A stretch of 64,000 nucleotides of DNA from Thalassococcus sp. S3 (GTDB lineage: Bacteria; Pseudomonadota; Alphaproteobacteria; Rhodobacterales; Rhodobacteraceae): the NCBI RefSeq assembly GCF_004216475.1, contig NZ_CP022303.1, positions 930,001 to 994,000 on the forward strand, written 5' to 3'. Both the position numbers and the translations under genes were made by a program. The notes beneath the pieces were generated by a model that saw only the letters and a program-made list of their open reading frames with translations, had not been told where the DNA came from and searched no databases. How positions within the stretch are numbered: position 1 is the stretch's first letter; the number at the start of each line of letters is the position of its first letter. Of the stretch, positions 25,464-34,582 are shown one piece after another.

Positions 25464-26501
25464 ATGACAACGCGGGTTGCGATCAATGGCTTTGGACGGA
25501 TTGGCCGGTGCGTGTTGCGGTCCTGGATCGAGACGGGACGCAAAGACGTTGAAATCGTGGCGGTCAACGATCTGGGCCCGGTCGAAATGAATGCCCATCT
25601 TTTGCAGTATGACAGCGTGCACGGTCATCTGGCAGCGACGGTTGAAATCGACGGCGATGCGCTGGTTGTCGGCTCTCACCGTATTCAGGTGACATCCGAA
25701 CGGAATCCGTCGAAGCTGCCTTGGAAGAACATCGATGTCGCGCTGGAATGCACGGGCGTCTTCAATTCGCGGGATATGGCCGCCGCTCACCTTGAGAACG
25801 GATCGCGTCAGGTGCTTGTCTCCGCCCCTGCGAAAGGCGCGGATCGGACGGTGGTGTTCGGCGTCAATCACGACACGCTGACGGCAGACGATCTGGTCGT
25901 GTCAAATGCATCATGCACGACCAACTGTCTGGCGCCGGTCGCGAAAGTGCTGGACGATGCGTTCGGGATCGAAACCGGCTACATGACAACGATCCACTCC
26001 TATACCGGAGATCAGCCGACGCTGGACACGCTGCATCGCGACCCGTACAGGGCGCGGGCTGCCGCCCTTTCGATGATCCCGACCTCGACGGGGGCGGCCC
26101 GCGCGGTCGGTCTGGTCCTGCCGCATCTGGACGGGCGGCTTGACGGATCGGCCATTCGGGTCCCCACGCCAAACGTTTCTGCCGTTGATCTGTGTTTCAT
26201 GCCGAAGCGCCCTGTCACGGCGGAGGAGGTGAACGCGGCCTTGGCAACAGCCGCCGCCGAAAGTCCATTGCATGGCGTGCTTTCGACCAGCGGCTTGCCG
26301 CTGGTCTCCTCGGACTTCAACCACAATCCTTTCTCCTCGATCGTGGCGACGGAGCAGACGCATGTCGGGGCGGGCGGCATGGTGCGCGTGCTAAGCTGGT
26401 ATGACAACGAGTGGGCCTTTGCCAATCGGATGCTGGATATGTCGGCGGCGATGAGCCGCGTTCTGGACGCCCCGGGCCGTGGGGTTGGCGTGGCCGCATG
26501 A
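25464..26501 (+). CDS. Glyceraldehyde-3-phosphate dehydrogenase, type I
   Basis: A 345-residue NAD-dependent GAPDH. The nucleotide fold begins 'VAINGFGRIGRCVLR' (residues ~4-18), Asp in 'VNDLGP' favours NAD, the catalytic Cys is C151 in 'SNASCTTN', the His is in 'TTIHSYTGDQ', and the C terminus has 'SWYDNEWAFANRMLD'. The start at 25464 has AAGGAAGAGAG upstream. It heads an operon with xylulokinase and xylose isomerase, suggesting dedicated oxidation of the triose phosphate formed from the sugar. A second, more divergent GAPDH lies at 45866, and the housekeeping copy is presumably outside the window. Confidence 0.87.
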   Translation: MTTRVAINGFGRIGRCVLRSWIETGRKDVEIVAVNDLGPVEMNAHLLQYDSVHGHLAATVEIDGDALVVGSHRIQVTSERNPSKLPWKNIDVALECTGVFNSRDMAAAHLENGSRQVLVSAPAKGADRTVVFGVNHDTLTADDLVVSNASCTTNCLAPVAKVLDDAFGIETGYMTTIHSYTGDQPTLDTLHRDPYRARAAALSMIPTSTGAARAVGLVLPHLDGRLDGSAIRVPTPNVSAVDLCFMPKRPVTAEEVNAALATAAAESPLHGVLSTSGLPLVSSDFNHNPFSSIVATEQTHVGAGGMVRVLSWYDNEWAFANRMLDMSAAMSRVLDAPGRGVGVAA

Positions 26502-26517
26502 TCCGGGGCGATGGCAT

Positions 26518-27969
26518 ATGACCGCCTTTGTCGGATTGGATCTGGGCACGTCCGGATTGCGGGCCCTGATGATCGGCAGAGACGGTCACGTCATCGCCAG
26601 CGCAGAGGCAAGTTACGATGTGCAAAGACCCCATGCGGGTTGGAGCGAGCAGGATCCGGCGGCCTGGATCATCGCCACGCGGACCGTTTTTGCCAAGCTT
26701 GCGGCTAAGGCCGATCTGACTGACATCACCGGGATCGCGGTTGCCGGGCATATGCATGGCGCGACCCTTCTGGATTCGAATGGCGAGGTTCTGCGGCCCT
26801 GCATTCTGTGGAACGACACGCGCAGCCATGCACAGGCCGGCCGGCTGGACAAGGTGGATGGGTTTCGAGAGCGGACAGGCAATATCGTGTTTCCCGGTTT
26901 CACCGCGCCGAAGCTTCTTTGGGTGGCCGAGCAGGAGCCGGAGATTTTTGCGCAGGTTGCGAAAGTGCTCCTGCCGAAAGACTACCTGACCTGGTGGCTG
27001 ACCGGCACCTACAGCGCCGACATGTCCGACAGCGCGGGAACGTCATGGCTTGATGTCGGGCAAAGGGACTGGTCGGAGGATTTGCTGGCGCATACCAATC
27101 TGGGCCGCGAACACATGCCATCTCTCTACGAGGGGACAGCGCCCGTTGGAAAGGTGACATCCGAACGCGCCCGCGAACTTGGCTTGTCCGGTGATGTCTG
27201 CGTGGCCGCCGGTGCCGGTGATAACGCTGCCGCCGCCTGCGGGATCGGGGCGCTGCGTGAGGGGGATGGCTTTGTCTCTCTGGGAACATCGGGCGTTCTG
27301 CTGGCGGCCAAGGACGGCTTTGCGCCGGATGCGGCGAGCGCGGTCCATACTTTTTGCCATGCTGTTCCCGACAGATGGTATCAGATGGGGGTAATCCTTG
27401 CGGCGACAGACAGCCTGAATTGGCTTGCCCGAACCCTTGGCACCAGCCCTTCGGACCTGTCGCGGGAGATGGGCGCAGAGATCTCGGGCCCCGGGACAGT
27501 CTGCTTTGGTCCTTATCTTTCAGGCGAACGAACGCCGCATAACGACAGCGGTGTCAGAGGAGCCTTTGTCGGGCTCGATATCGCCACGGACCGGTCGGGC
27601 CTCACCCAGGCGGTTTTCGAGGGCGTGGCATTCGCCATGAAGCAAAGCCACATCGCGTTGAAAGGCACGGGTACAAGGATTGACCGGCTCTTTGCGATCG
27701 GAGGGGGCGCGCAGTCGCGATATTGGGTCGAGTTGCTTGCGACGGTTCTGGACCTTCCGATTGATCTGCCACGGCAGGGCGAATTCGGGGCGGCGATGGG
27801 TGCGGCCCGGCTTGCGATCTGCGCCGCGACAGGGGCGGCCCCCGATGACGTGATGGTCCCGCCCGAGATTGCCCGGACCATTGAACCACGAACCGACCTG
27901 CAACCTGCCTACGAAGACGCTTTTGCGACGTTCGAGGCACTTTATCCAGCTTTGAAGGCCTTGCCATGA
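26518..27969 (+). CDS. xylB: Xylulokinase (FGGY family)
   Basis: A 483-residue FGGY carbohydrate kinase that phosphorylates D-xylulose with ATP. The N-terminal phosphate loop is '[15 protein letters not shown]', the XylB-like substrate motif '[10 protein letters not shown]' is followed by '[12 protein letters not shown]', the catalytic Asp lies in '[14 protein letters not shown]' near residue 236, and the C-terminal ATP loop is '[12 protein letters not shown]'. It follows the GAPDH gene by 16 bases and overlaps xylA by four bases. Start chosen at 26518, where similarity to the family begins; the ribosome site (CCGGGGCGA) is weak. Confidence 0.88.
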   Translation: MTAFVGLDLGTSGLRALMIGRDGHVIASAEASYDVQRPHAGWSEQDPAAWIIATRTVFAKLAAKADLTDITGIAVAGHMHGATLLDSNGEVLRPCILWNDTRSHAQAGRLDKVDGFRERTGNIVFPGFTAPKLLWVAEQEPEIFAQVAKVLLPKDYLTWWLTGTYSADMSDSAGTSWLDVGQRDWSEDLLAHTNLGREHMPSLYEGTAPVGKVTSERARELGLSGDVCVAAGAGDNAAAACGIGALREGDGFVSLGTSGVLLAAKDGFAPDAASAVHTFCHAVPDRWYQMGVILAATDSLNWLARTLGTSPSDLSREMGAEISGPGTVCFGPYLSGERTPHNDSGVRGAFVGLDIATDRSGLTQAVFEGVAFAMKQSHIALKGTGTRIDRLFAIGGGAQSRYWVELLATVLDLPIDLPRQGEFGAAMGAARLAICAATGAAPDDVMVPPEIARTIEPRTDLQPAYEDAFATFEALYPALKALP

Positions 27970-29273
27970 CATCCAGTTTCTTTGCCGACACCGCACCCGT
28001 TCGTTTTGAAGGACCGGACAGCAGCTCGCCCCTCGCATTTCGGCATTACAACCCCGATGAGATGATCTTGGGAAAGCGAATGGAGGATCATCTGCGGTTT
28101 GCCGTCGCCTATTGGCACAGCTTTGCCTGGGAGGGTGGCGATCCCTTTGGCGGTCCCACCTTCGAACGACCCTGGCACCCGCAGGACGACATGGCCCGTG
28201 CCAAGCGAAAGGCCGATGCCGCCTTTGACCTTTTCGATATTCTGGGCGTTCCGTTCTTCTGCTGGCACGATGCGGACATTCGCCCCGAAGGACCGACCTT
28301 CGCGGCATCGTTGCGCAATTTCCACGAGATCATCGACTATTTTGCCGAGAAGATGGAGCATCGTAAGACCGGTCTGCTTTGGGGAACGGCCAACATGTTC
28401 AGCCATCGCCGCTGGATGGCGGGTGCGTCGACAAATCCCGATCCGGATGTCTTCGCCTATGCAGCCGCTACGGTAAAAGCCTGCATGGATGCAACGCAAC
28501 GGCTGGGCGGGCAGAACTACGTCCTTTGGGGCGGGCGCGAAGGATATGAGACGCTGCTGAATACCGATATGGGACGGGAACTCGACCATATGGGGCGCTT
28601 TCTGAATATGGTTGTGGAGTACAAGCACAAGATCGGCTTTACCGGCACGATTCTGGTTGAGCCCAAACCCCAGGAACCATCCAAGCATCAATATGACTAC
28701 GACGCGGCCACCTGTTATGGGTTTCTGCAAAGGTACGGCCTGGAAAATGAGGTGAAGCTCAACCTCGAACAGGGGCATGCGATCCTCGCCGGTCACAGCT
28801 TTGAGCATGAAATTGCGACGGCTGCCGCGTTGGGCGTCTTCGGTTCGATTGACATGAACCGCAACGATTACCAGTCGGGCTGGGACACCGATCAGTTTCC
28901 CAACATGGTCCCGGAGGTTGCGCTGACTTACTATCACATCCTCAAGGCCGGTGGCTTTGATACAGGCGGGACCAATTTCGATGCCAAGCTGCGGCGGCAG
29001 TCGCTGGATCCGGAGGATCTGATCGCCGCGCATGTCGGGGCGATGGATGTCTGCGCGCGGGGACTGAAAGCGGCTGCGGCCATGCTGGAGGATGGCGGGC
29101 TGGAGGCAGCCCTCACGGCGCGGTACGCGGGCTGGGACACGCCCGAGGCACAGGCCATGCTGGAGAGCGATTTCGACGCGATTTTTGACCGCGTCAACAG
29201 CGGCGAGATCGACCCGAAGCCACGCTCCGGTCAGCAGGAAAAACTGGAAAATTATGTGAATCGCTTCGTCTAA
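27966..29273 (+). CDS. xylA: Xylose isomerase
   Basis: A 435-residue class II xylose isomerase converting D-xylose to D-xylulose. Diagnostic stretches are '[19 protein letters not shown]' near residue 44, '[12 protein letters not shown]' (active His near 98), '[15 protein letters not shown]' (metal Glu), '[13 protein letters not shown]' (Glu and His ligands; family members often have EANH), 'GWDTDQFP' (Asp ligands) and '[13 protein letters not shown]'. It overlaps xylB by ATGA. Together XylA and XylB give D-xylulose-5-phosphate. This supports xylose or a xylose-yielding compound as one substrate of the locus, though the link to the CUT1 importer is inference. Confidence 0.93.
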   Translation: MTSSFFADTAPVRFEGPDSSSPLAFRHYNPDEMILGKRMEDHLRFAVAYWHSFAWEGGDPFGGPTFERPWHPQDDMARAKRKADAAFDLFDILGVPFFCWHDADIRPEGPTFAASLRNFHEIIDYFAEKMEHRKTGLLWGTANMFSHRRWMAGASTNPDPDVFAYAAATVKACMDATQRLGGQNYVLWGGREGYETLLNTDMGRELDHMGRFLNMVVEYKHKIGFTGTILVEPKPQEPSKHQYDYDAATCYGFLQRYGLENEVKLNLEQGHAILAGHSFEHEIATAAALGVFGSIDMNRNDYQSGWDTDQFPNMVPEVALTYYHILKAGGFDTGGTNFDAKLRRQSLDPEDLIAAHVGAMDVCARGLKAAAAMLEDGGLEAALTARYAGWDTPEAQAMLESDFDAIFDRVNSGEIDPKPRSGQQEKLENYVNRFV

Positions 29274-29715
29274 GGCGACATTGCCCCGCTCAGGTTCGGA
29301 TGCTTTCTCCACCCCAACGGCGTGGGAGGCATCATGGGAGAGACGCTATCTGAGCCGGACCGGGAGATTGAAGGAGATCATCAGTCGGCGCGGAGAGAGG
29401 AGTAGCCGATTGAAGTTGACGGAGTGCCTATGGGTCATCTCCGCTGCGCACAGGTTGTTAACTTCGCCTTGCCGCATGCAAAGCTTGGCGAAGAGGCCGC
29501 GGGGGCCTCGTTCTGCGAGACGGGGCGAAGGGGCTGCTCCCCTGATTGCACTGCGCACGCGCAGTGCGGAGCTTCGTGCCTAGTTTGAACGCGTTGGAGG
29601 ATGACGCAGCGTCGGCCTTGCGGAAAGTCATTTGCCATTCGCCCCGGAACGCGGCTTTCTAATCAACAGGATGCAGGCTAAGCTCTGCGCCAGTTATCAA
29701 AACGGGGAGTAACTT
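29274..29715. other. Intergenic region with nested inverted repeats (29462-29567)
   Basis: No gene is recognisable in these 440 bases. From 29462 there is a nested structure: outer arms CTTCGCC (29462-29468) and GGCGAAG (29487-29493), inner arms TTGC and GCAA, then GAGGCC-GCGGG-GGCCTC (29493-29509), and later GCACTGCG-CACG-CGCAGTGC (29548-29567). Successive hairpins without a coding frame suggest a structured RNA, a terminator cluster for xylA or a mobile-element remnant. The ribosome site GGGGAG of the next gene lies just before 29716. Confidence 0.45.
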
Positions 29716-31296
29716 ATGGTTCTCAGAACAGTACTGAGTGCGGCCACGGCTATTGCCCTGGTCGCTCCGGCGGTCCAGGCGGAAACGCTGCGCTGGGCAC
29801 GTGCCGGCGATGCGCTGACATTGGATCCGCATGCACAGAACGAAGGTCCGACAACTGCGCTGAATCACCAGATCATGGAGCCTTTGATCATTCGGGACAT
29901 GACAGGCGCCATCGTGCCTGCATTGGCCACGGATTGGGCGCCCTCTGAGGAAGACCCGAACGTCTGGACGTTCAACCTGCGCGAGGGGGTGACCTTCCAC
30001 GACGGGGCCACGTTCGACAGTGAGGATGTGAAATTCTCGCTCGAGCGGGCCATGACACCCGATTCAGACTTCAAAGAGCTTCTGGGCAGCGTCACCGAGG
30101 TTCGGGCACCATCGCCTTATGTGATCGAAATCGTGACCGATGGTCCCAACCCGATCATGCCCAGCAACCTTACCAACATGTTCATCATGGACAAGGACTG
30201 GGCCGAGGCGAACAACGCCGTGAAGGTGCAGGACTATGAGGGAGGCGAGGATACCTTCGCCGCCAAGAATGCCAACGGAACCGGCCCTTACAAGCTGGTC
30301 AGCCGCGAACCTGATGTCCGCACGGTGATCACGATCAACGAAGACTACTGGGGTAAGGACGAGTTCCCGATGCAGGTGACCGAGGTCATCTATACGCCGA
30401 TCCAGAACGCGGCGACCCGGGTCGCCGCGTTGTTGTCGGGTGAGGTCGACTTCATCCAGGACGTTCCCGTGCAGGACCTTCAGCGCGTTGCTGGGGCCGA
30501 TGGGCTGGACGTGCGCACGGCTCCGCAAAACCGCGTGATCTTTTTCGGCATGAATATGGGTGATGCGGACCTTGCCAATGACAACGTTGAAGGGGCCAAC
30601 CCCCTCGCGGATGTGCGTGTACGTCGCGCCATGTCCATGGCCATCAACCGCGATGCGATCCAGCAGGTCGTGATGCGCGGGCAATCGGCCCCTGCAGGCA
30701 TGATCGCACCGCCCTTCGTCAACGGCTGGACCGAGGAGATGGATAGCGCATCCAAGACCGACGTCGAAGGTGCCAAGGCGCTGATGGAAGAAGCCGGCTA
30801 TGGCGACGGATTTTCGATCCAGCTCGACTGTCCCAACGACCGCTACATCAACGATGAAGCGATCTGTCAGGCTGCTGTGTCGATGCTGGCGCAGATCGGT
30901 GTCAACGTGAACCTGGACGCAAAGCCGAAAGCGCAGCATTTCCCGCTGATCAACACCACGCAGACCGACTTCTACATGCTGGGTTGGGGCGTGCCGACCT
31001 ATGATTCCGAATATGTCTTTAACTTCCTGGTGCATACCAAGGGGGAAAAGTACGGATCCTGGAACGCCACGCGCTTCTCCAACCCCGACCTGGACGCTAA
31101 AATCGTCGGGCTCGCGTCGGAGACCGATCTGCCCAAACGTGATCAGATGATCGCGGACATCTGGCAGGTCGTGCAGGACGAGGCCCTTTATATCCCGATC
31201 CACCACCAGGTGCTGAACTGGGGTATGGCTTCGCAAGTAGGAACGGTTGTTGACCCTGAAGACGTGCCGAAGTTCAAATACTTCACCATGAACTGA
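29716..31296 (+). CDS. Peptide-type ABC transporter, substrate-binding protein family 5 (1)
   Basis: A 526-residue periplasmic binding protein of the DppA/OppA family. The signal peptide covers residues ~1-23 ('LVAPAVQAETLRWARAGD'). The family hallmark near the N terminus of the mature protein is 'LTLDPHAQNEGPT', with 'WTFNLREGVTFHDGATFDSEDVKFSLERAM' in the first domain and 'DRYINDEAICQAAVSMLAQIGVNV' in the second. It delivers peptides or similar small solutes to the permeases at 34.6-36.5 kb. A second family-5 binding protein (31973) follows, so the system may accept two ligand sets. Confidence 0.9.
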   Translation: MVLRTVLSAATAIALVAPAVQAETLRWARAGDALTLDPHAQNEGPTTALNHQIMEPLIIRDMTGAIVPALATDWAPSEEDPNVWTFNLREGVTFHDGATFDSEDVKFSLERAMTPDSDFKELLGSVTEVRAPSPYVIEIVTDGPNPIMPSNLTNMFIMDKDWAEANNAVKVQDYEGGEDTFAAKNANGTGPYKLVSREPDVRTVITINEDYWGKDEFPMQVTEVIYTPIQNAATRVAALLSGEVDFIQDVPVQDLQRVAGADGLDVRTAPQNRVIFFGMNMGDADLANDNVEGANPLADVRVRRAMSMAINRDAIQQVVMRGQSAPAGMIAPPFVNGWTEEMDSASKTDVEGAKALMEEAGYGDGFSIQLDCPNDRYINDEAICQAAVSMLAQIGVNVNLDAKPKAQHFPLINTTQTDFYMLGWGVPTYDSEYVFNFLVHTKGEKYGSWNATRFSNPDLDAKIVGLASETDLPKRDQMIADIWQVVQDEALYIPIHHQVLNWGMASQVGTVVDPEDVPKFKYFTMN

Positions 31297-31317
31297 TCCG
31301 ACGATCCGGATCTTTTG

Positions 31318-31354
31318 CGCCCCGTTGCACGATCGTGTGACGGGGCGATCTTTC
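31318..31354 (+). terminator. Stem-loop terminator after the first binding protein
   Basis: Arms CGCCCCGT (31318-31325) and ACGGGGCG (31340-31347) enclose a further self-complementary stretch around CACGATCGTG, and ATCTTTCT follows. The T-run is short, so termination may be partial. The next gene's ribosome site begins at 31357. Confidence 0.65.
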
Positions 31355-31372
31355 TGAAAGGTGGGACGCGCG

Positions 31373-31888
31373 ATGCGGATGCTTGGTTTGCTGCTTGGCC
31401 TGCTTGTTCTGGTGTCCCCGGTGCAGGCGAGCGATGCGCAGGTCGAAGCGCTTGCAAAACAGCTGTTGCGCGAGTTGCAGGCCAAATCGATCAAGGGCAA
31501 TCGGGAGTATTGCGGGTTGATCGGTCGGCGCCCCGATGGCTCGCTTGTGTCAACGCGCGTTGCCCGTGGGCAAAAGGCGCAGTGCCGGTATCCTCTTCCA
31601 GATCCAAGAACGGTTGTCGTGGCCAGCTTTCATACGCACGGCGCGTTTCTGAAACGCTATGACAACGAGGTCCCGTCTCTGTTTGATGTGCTCAATGACA
31701 TGACCGCACAGAGCGATGGATATGTTTCGACGCCCGGTGGGCGTTTTTGGCACATTGATGGAGAAACGGGCACAATCCGCCTGCTTTGTGGACCCAAATG
31801 CCTGCCATGGGACCCACGTTACGTGGATGGCGCGACCGGGTTCATTGCCGGGAAGTACACGCTTCAGGAATTGAAAGCCCGGCAATAG
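31373..31888 (+). CDS. DUF4329 (JAMM-like metalloprotease fold) secreted protein
   Basis: A 171-residue protein with a signal peptide (residues 1-19, 'LLVLVSPVQAS'). The remainder fits DUF4329, a predicted JAB/MPN metalloprotease-like domain. Residues E45 ('REYCG'), H87 and H89 ('SFHTHG'), S102 and D105 ('PSLFD') give an E ... HxH ... SxxD set like JAMM, but with 12 residues between the second His and the Ser where classical JAMM has 7. Four Cys residues could form disulfides. It lies between two family-5 binding-protein genes, so a periplasmic peptide- or amide-processing role is attractive but unproven. The start is probable; an in-frame ATG six bases later is an alternative. Confidence 0.6.
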   Translation: MRMLGLLLGLLVLVSPVQASDAQVEALAKQLLRELQAKSIKGNREYCGLIGRRPDGSLVSTRVARGQKAQCRYPLPDPRTVVVASFHTHGAFLKRYDNEVPSLFDVLNDMTAQSDGYVSTPGGRFWHIDGETGTIRLLCGPKCLPWDPRYVDGATGFIAGKYTLQELKARQ

Positions 31889-31972
31889 CTGTGTTCACGG
31901 CCAATTGATGTGACCGATGCACACGCAATGCGCAGCATTCGAAAAGAGCGATATTCAAAAAGCGAGGGATTG

Positions 31973-33544
31973 ATGATGTATCGAATTTTGTGCACGGTCG
32001 CACTGACACTGGGGATCGCAACGCCGGGCTTTGCGGAAGACTTTCGTTGGGCATCGACGACAGATCCCCAGACCATGGATCCCCATGCGGTGAATTCCGC
32101 GCCGGTCCTTGGCTTTCTCAACAACGTTTATGAGGGGCTGGTCCGACGGGGCAAGGACATGACCATTGAGCCTGCTCTCGCAACCTCATGGACGCCCCTT
32201 GAGGGTGGCGCCGGCTGGCGGTTCACGCTGCGCCAAGGGGTGACGTTCCAGGATGGCAGCGCATTCAATGCGGATGACGTTCTCTTTTCGTATCAACGGG
32301 CTTCGGACGAAGCCTCGGACACGCGAAGCTGGTTTGCGCCTGTCAGCGACGTTCAAAAGGTCGATGACTTTACCGTCGACTTCCTGACCACGGCGCCAAA
32401 TCCGATTTTCCCTGACAGTATCGCCAACTGGATGATCCTCGACAGCGACTGGGCAGAGGCAAATGGCGCGACCCGGCCCGACAAGGAAAATGGCAACTAT
32501 GCCACGCTCAATGCCAACGGCACCGGCGCGTTTCGCGTGGTCGCGCGCGAGCCCGGATTGCGAACCGTGCTGGAGCCCTTCGAAGGCTGGTGGGGAGAGG
32601 TCGAGCACAATATCACCCGGGCCGAGTTCACGCCGATCCAGAACCCCGCAACCGCGGTGGCCGCTCTGCTTTCGGGTGATGTCGACCTGATTGATCCCGT
32701 GCCGATCCAGGATGTCGCCCGCTTGTCCAACGACGACAAGGTTCGCGTCGTGCAGGGGATCGAGGCCCGTGTCATCATGCTCGGGTTCCCGCATGAGGCC
32801 GAGACGTTGAAATATGCGGACGATGCCGGCGCGCCCAATCCCTTCCGTGACGTTCGCGTGCGCGAAGCCGTGGCACGCGCCGTCAACGTGCCCGCGATCC
32901 TTCAAACGATCATGCGCGGCAGCGCGGAACCGGCCAGCCAGTTGGTCAGCCCGGCCATGCGCGGCTTTTCCGGCGGGCTTGCTGAACGCCCGGCCTATGA
33001 CATCGAGGCGGCGCGAGGGCTCTTGGCGGATGCGGGATATCCCGAAGGCTTCGCCTTTGGCCTCAAATGCCCGAACAATCGCTATTTGAATGACGAGGCG
33101 GTTTGCCAGGCCGTGGTCGGTATGTTGGCGCAGATCGGCATCACGGCCCAACTCGATGCGATGCCAGTGCAGAATTATTGGCCGGAACTGCGCGCGGATA
33201 ACTTTGATATGTATCTTCTGGGCTGGTCACCCGGAACCTTCGATGCCGAACATCCCATTCGCTTTCTGGCATCGACCCCGAATGCCGAGAAAAAGTTGGG
33301 AAGCTGGAACTTTGGCGGTTACTCCAGTGACCGGGTGGACGAACTGCTGCCAATGATCCAGTCCGAGATTGACGACGGCAAAAGGCAGGGCATGCTGGAT
33401 GAAGTGGCCGGCATTTTGCAGGCGGAACACGCATATGTTCCGCTTTACGTGCAGCCGCTGATCTGGGGGACGAAGGCCAATGTCGAACTGACCCAACGAC
33501 CGGACAATTTCCTGATTCTGCGGTGGATCACGGTCGGCGAGTGA
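31973..33544 (+). CDS. Peptide-type ABC transporter, substrate-binding protein family 5 (2)
   Basis: A 523-residue family-5 binding protein with a signal peptide (residues ~1-21, ending 'GFAEDFRWAST'). 'QTMDPHAVNSAPV' is the conserved start, and 'WRFTLRQGVTFQDGSAFNADDVLFSYQRA' and 'NNRYLNDEAVCQAVVGMLAQIGI' match the same positions in the protein at 29716, so the two are paralogues. The start codon is one of two adjacent ATGs (31973 or 31976), with GCGAGGG upstream. The gene is separated from the downstream permeases by a possible PAS-domain gene. Confidence 0.9.
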   Translation: MMYRILCTVALTLGIATPGFAEDFRWASTTDPQTMDPHAVNSAPVLGFLNNVYEGLVRRGKDMTIEPALATSWTPLEGGAGWRFTLRQGVTFQDGSAFNADDVLFSYQRASDEASDTRSWFAPVSDVQKVDDFTVDFLTTAPNPIFPDSIANWMILDSDWAEANGATRPDKENGNYATLNANGTGAFRVVAREPGLRTVLEPFEGWWGEVEHNITRAEFTPIQNPATAVAALLSGDVDLIDPVPIQDVARLSNDDKVRVVQGIEARVIMLGFPHEAETLKYADDAGAPNPFRDVRVREAVARAVNVPAILQTIMRGSAEPASQLVSPAMRGFSGGLAERPAYDIEAARGLLADAGYPEGFAFGLKCPNNRYLNDEAVCQAVVGMLAQIGITAQLDAMPVQNYWPELRADNFDMYLLGWSPGTFDAEHPIRFLASTPNAEKKLGSWNFGGYSSDRVDELLPMIQSEIDDGKRQGMLDEVAGILQAEHAYVPLYVQPLIWGTKANVELTQRPDNFLILRWITVGE

Positions 33545-33618
33545 ACCGTATAGGTTTACGAAACGTTAACCGAGATGTGGTTGCGTTGATCTGAACCTCG
33601 ATAAGGACACCTGACCTT

Positions 33619-34515
33619 GTGCCGCTGACACCACCATCGGCCGCGGATCATCCGTGGCTTCTCAAGACTGCGCGCGCGTTCGCAGATGGTGATTTTGCGG
33701 CGGCGCGAGAGCTGTTCGACGCGATGGATGCGCCCGCTCCGCTTCTGATCTGGAACCCCGACCACCGTATCGCCGGCCACCCGCTGATCGAACGGTTTGT
33801 CGAGCTTTGCGAGCCGATGTCGGATCGCAATGGCACGATCCTGCGGGACCGTTTCTCGCTGGATCGGTTTGAGGCGATGGCCGAATGGCTGATGGTCCTG
33901 ACAGAGGTCGCGGCCCCGATTTTCAGGTACGAGCACTACGGGGCCGGGATCGCCAACACGTACGGCAACGATATGACCGGGCGCACCACCGACAGCTTTC
34001 CGGGCTATATCAGCCGGTTCTTTTCCGCCCTCTACGGGGCCGTTCAATTGCGCGGGGAACGGTTGCTGAGTGTTCATCAGCCGCCAGACCAGATCTTTGT
34101 CTCGACATGGCGGCGCCTGATCATTCCGTCTCGTGCCTCGCAGAGCGATCCGATCAATGGCTTCGTCGTGCTGAACCTGCCTGAGAACGAGTTGAGGGCC
34201 GGCCTGGAGATCATACCGCTGCACACCCTGATCCTCGATCGGGAGCTTGTCGTGCGCTATGCCAACAAGTCGGCGCGTGCGGCCTTCGATGCGGGAAGAT
34301 ACGGTCCCTGGAACCGGGGTATCTTTGACTATGCCGGGCTGGATCTGGAAATCGCGGTCGCTCCCGATGACATCCTGAAAAGCGGGATTACACATACGAC
34401 GACATGTCGTCACGTCGCCCATCAGCGGATCAGCGTATTTGATGCCACGATCACCGCGACGCGCCATCACAACAGCATCTTTTACGTGGTCATGCTGATC
34501 AAATGTGCGGGTTGA
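33619..34515 (+). CDS. Hypothetical protein, possibly PAS-like, inside the peptide ABC locus
   Basis: A 298-residue soluble protein without signal peptide or membrane helix. Two stretches look like distant PAS domains: one around residues 25-60 ('LFDAMDAPAPLLIWNPDHRIAGHP') and one around 195-230 ('IPLHTLILDRELVVRYANKSARAAFD', which has the PAS pattern of a strand followed by 'xxxNxAA'). No catalytic or DNA-binding motif is visible. The start is GTG at 33619, with AAGGAC about 10 bases upstream. Its place between the second binding protein and the permeases suggests a sensor linked to uptake, but this is inference. Confidence 0.5.
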   Translation: MPLTPPSAADHPWLLKTARAFADGDFAAARELFDAMDAPAPLLIWNPDHRIAGHPLIERFVELCEPMSDRNGTILRDRFSLDRFEAMAEWLMVLTEVAAPIFRYEHYGAGIANTYGNDMTGRTTDSFPGYISRFFSALYGAVQLRGERLLSVHQPPDQIFVSTWRRLIIPSRASQSDPINGFVVLNLPENELRAGLEIIPLHTLILDRELVVRYANKSARAAFDAGRYGPWNRGIFDYAGLDLEIAVAPDDILKSGITHTTTCRHVAHQRISVFDATITATRHHNSIFYVVMLIKCAG

Positions 34516-34582
34516 TCCGCAGTGACGCAGCGACGCCAAAGCGTGACTTGACCCCACCCACGCTCTGGTAGAGAACCGCAGA

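Noticed and set aside
27942..29312. 456-codon minus-strand frame opposite xylA
   Set aside because: It lies fully antisense to xylose isomerase, whose catalytic residues are intact, and its translation matches no family.
29346..29558. 70-codon minus-strand frame that could be a transposase remnant
   Set aside because: No transposase motif or terminal repeats could be found; the signal is better described as hairpins.
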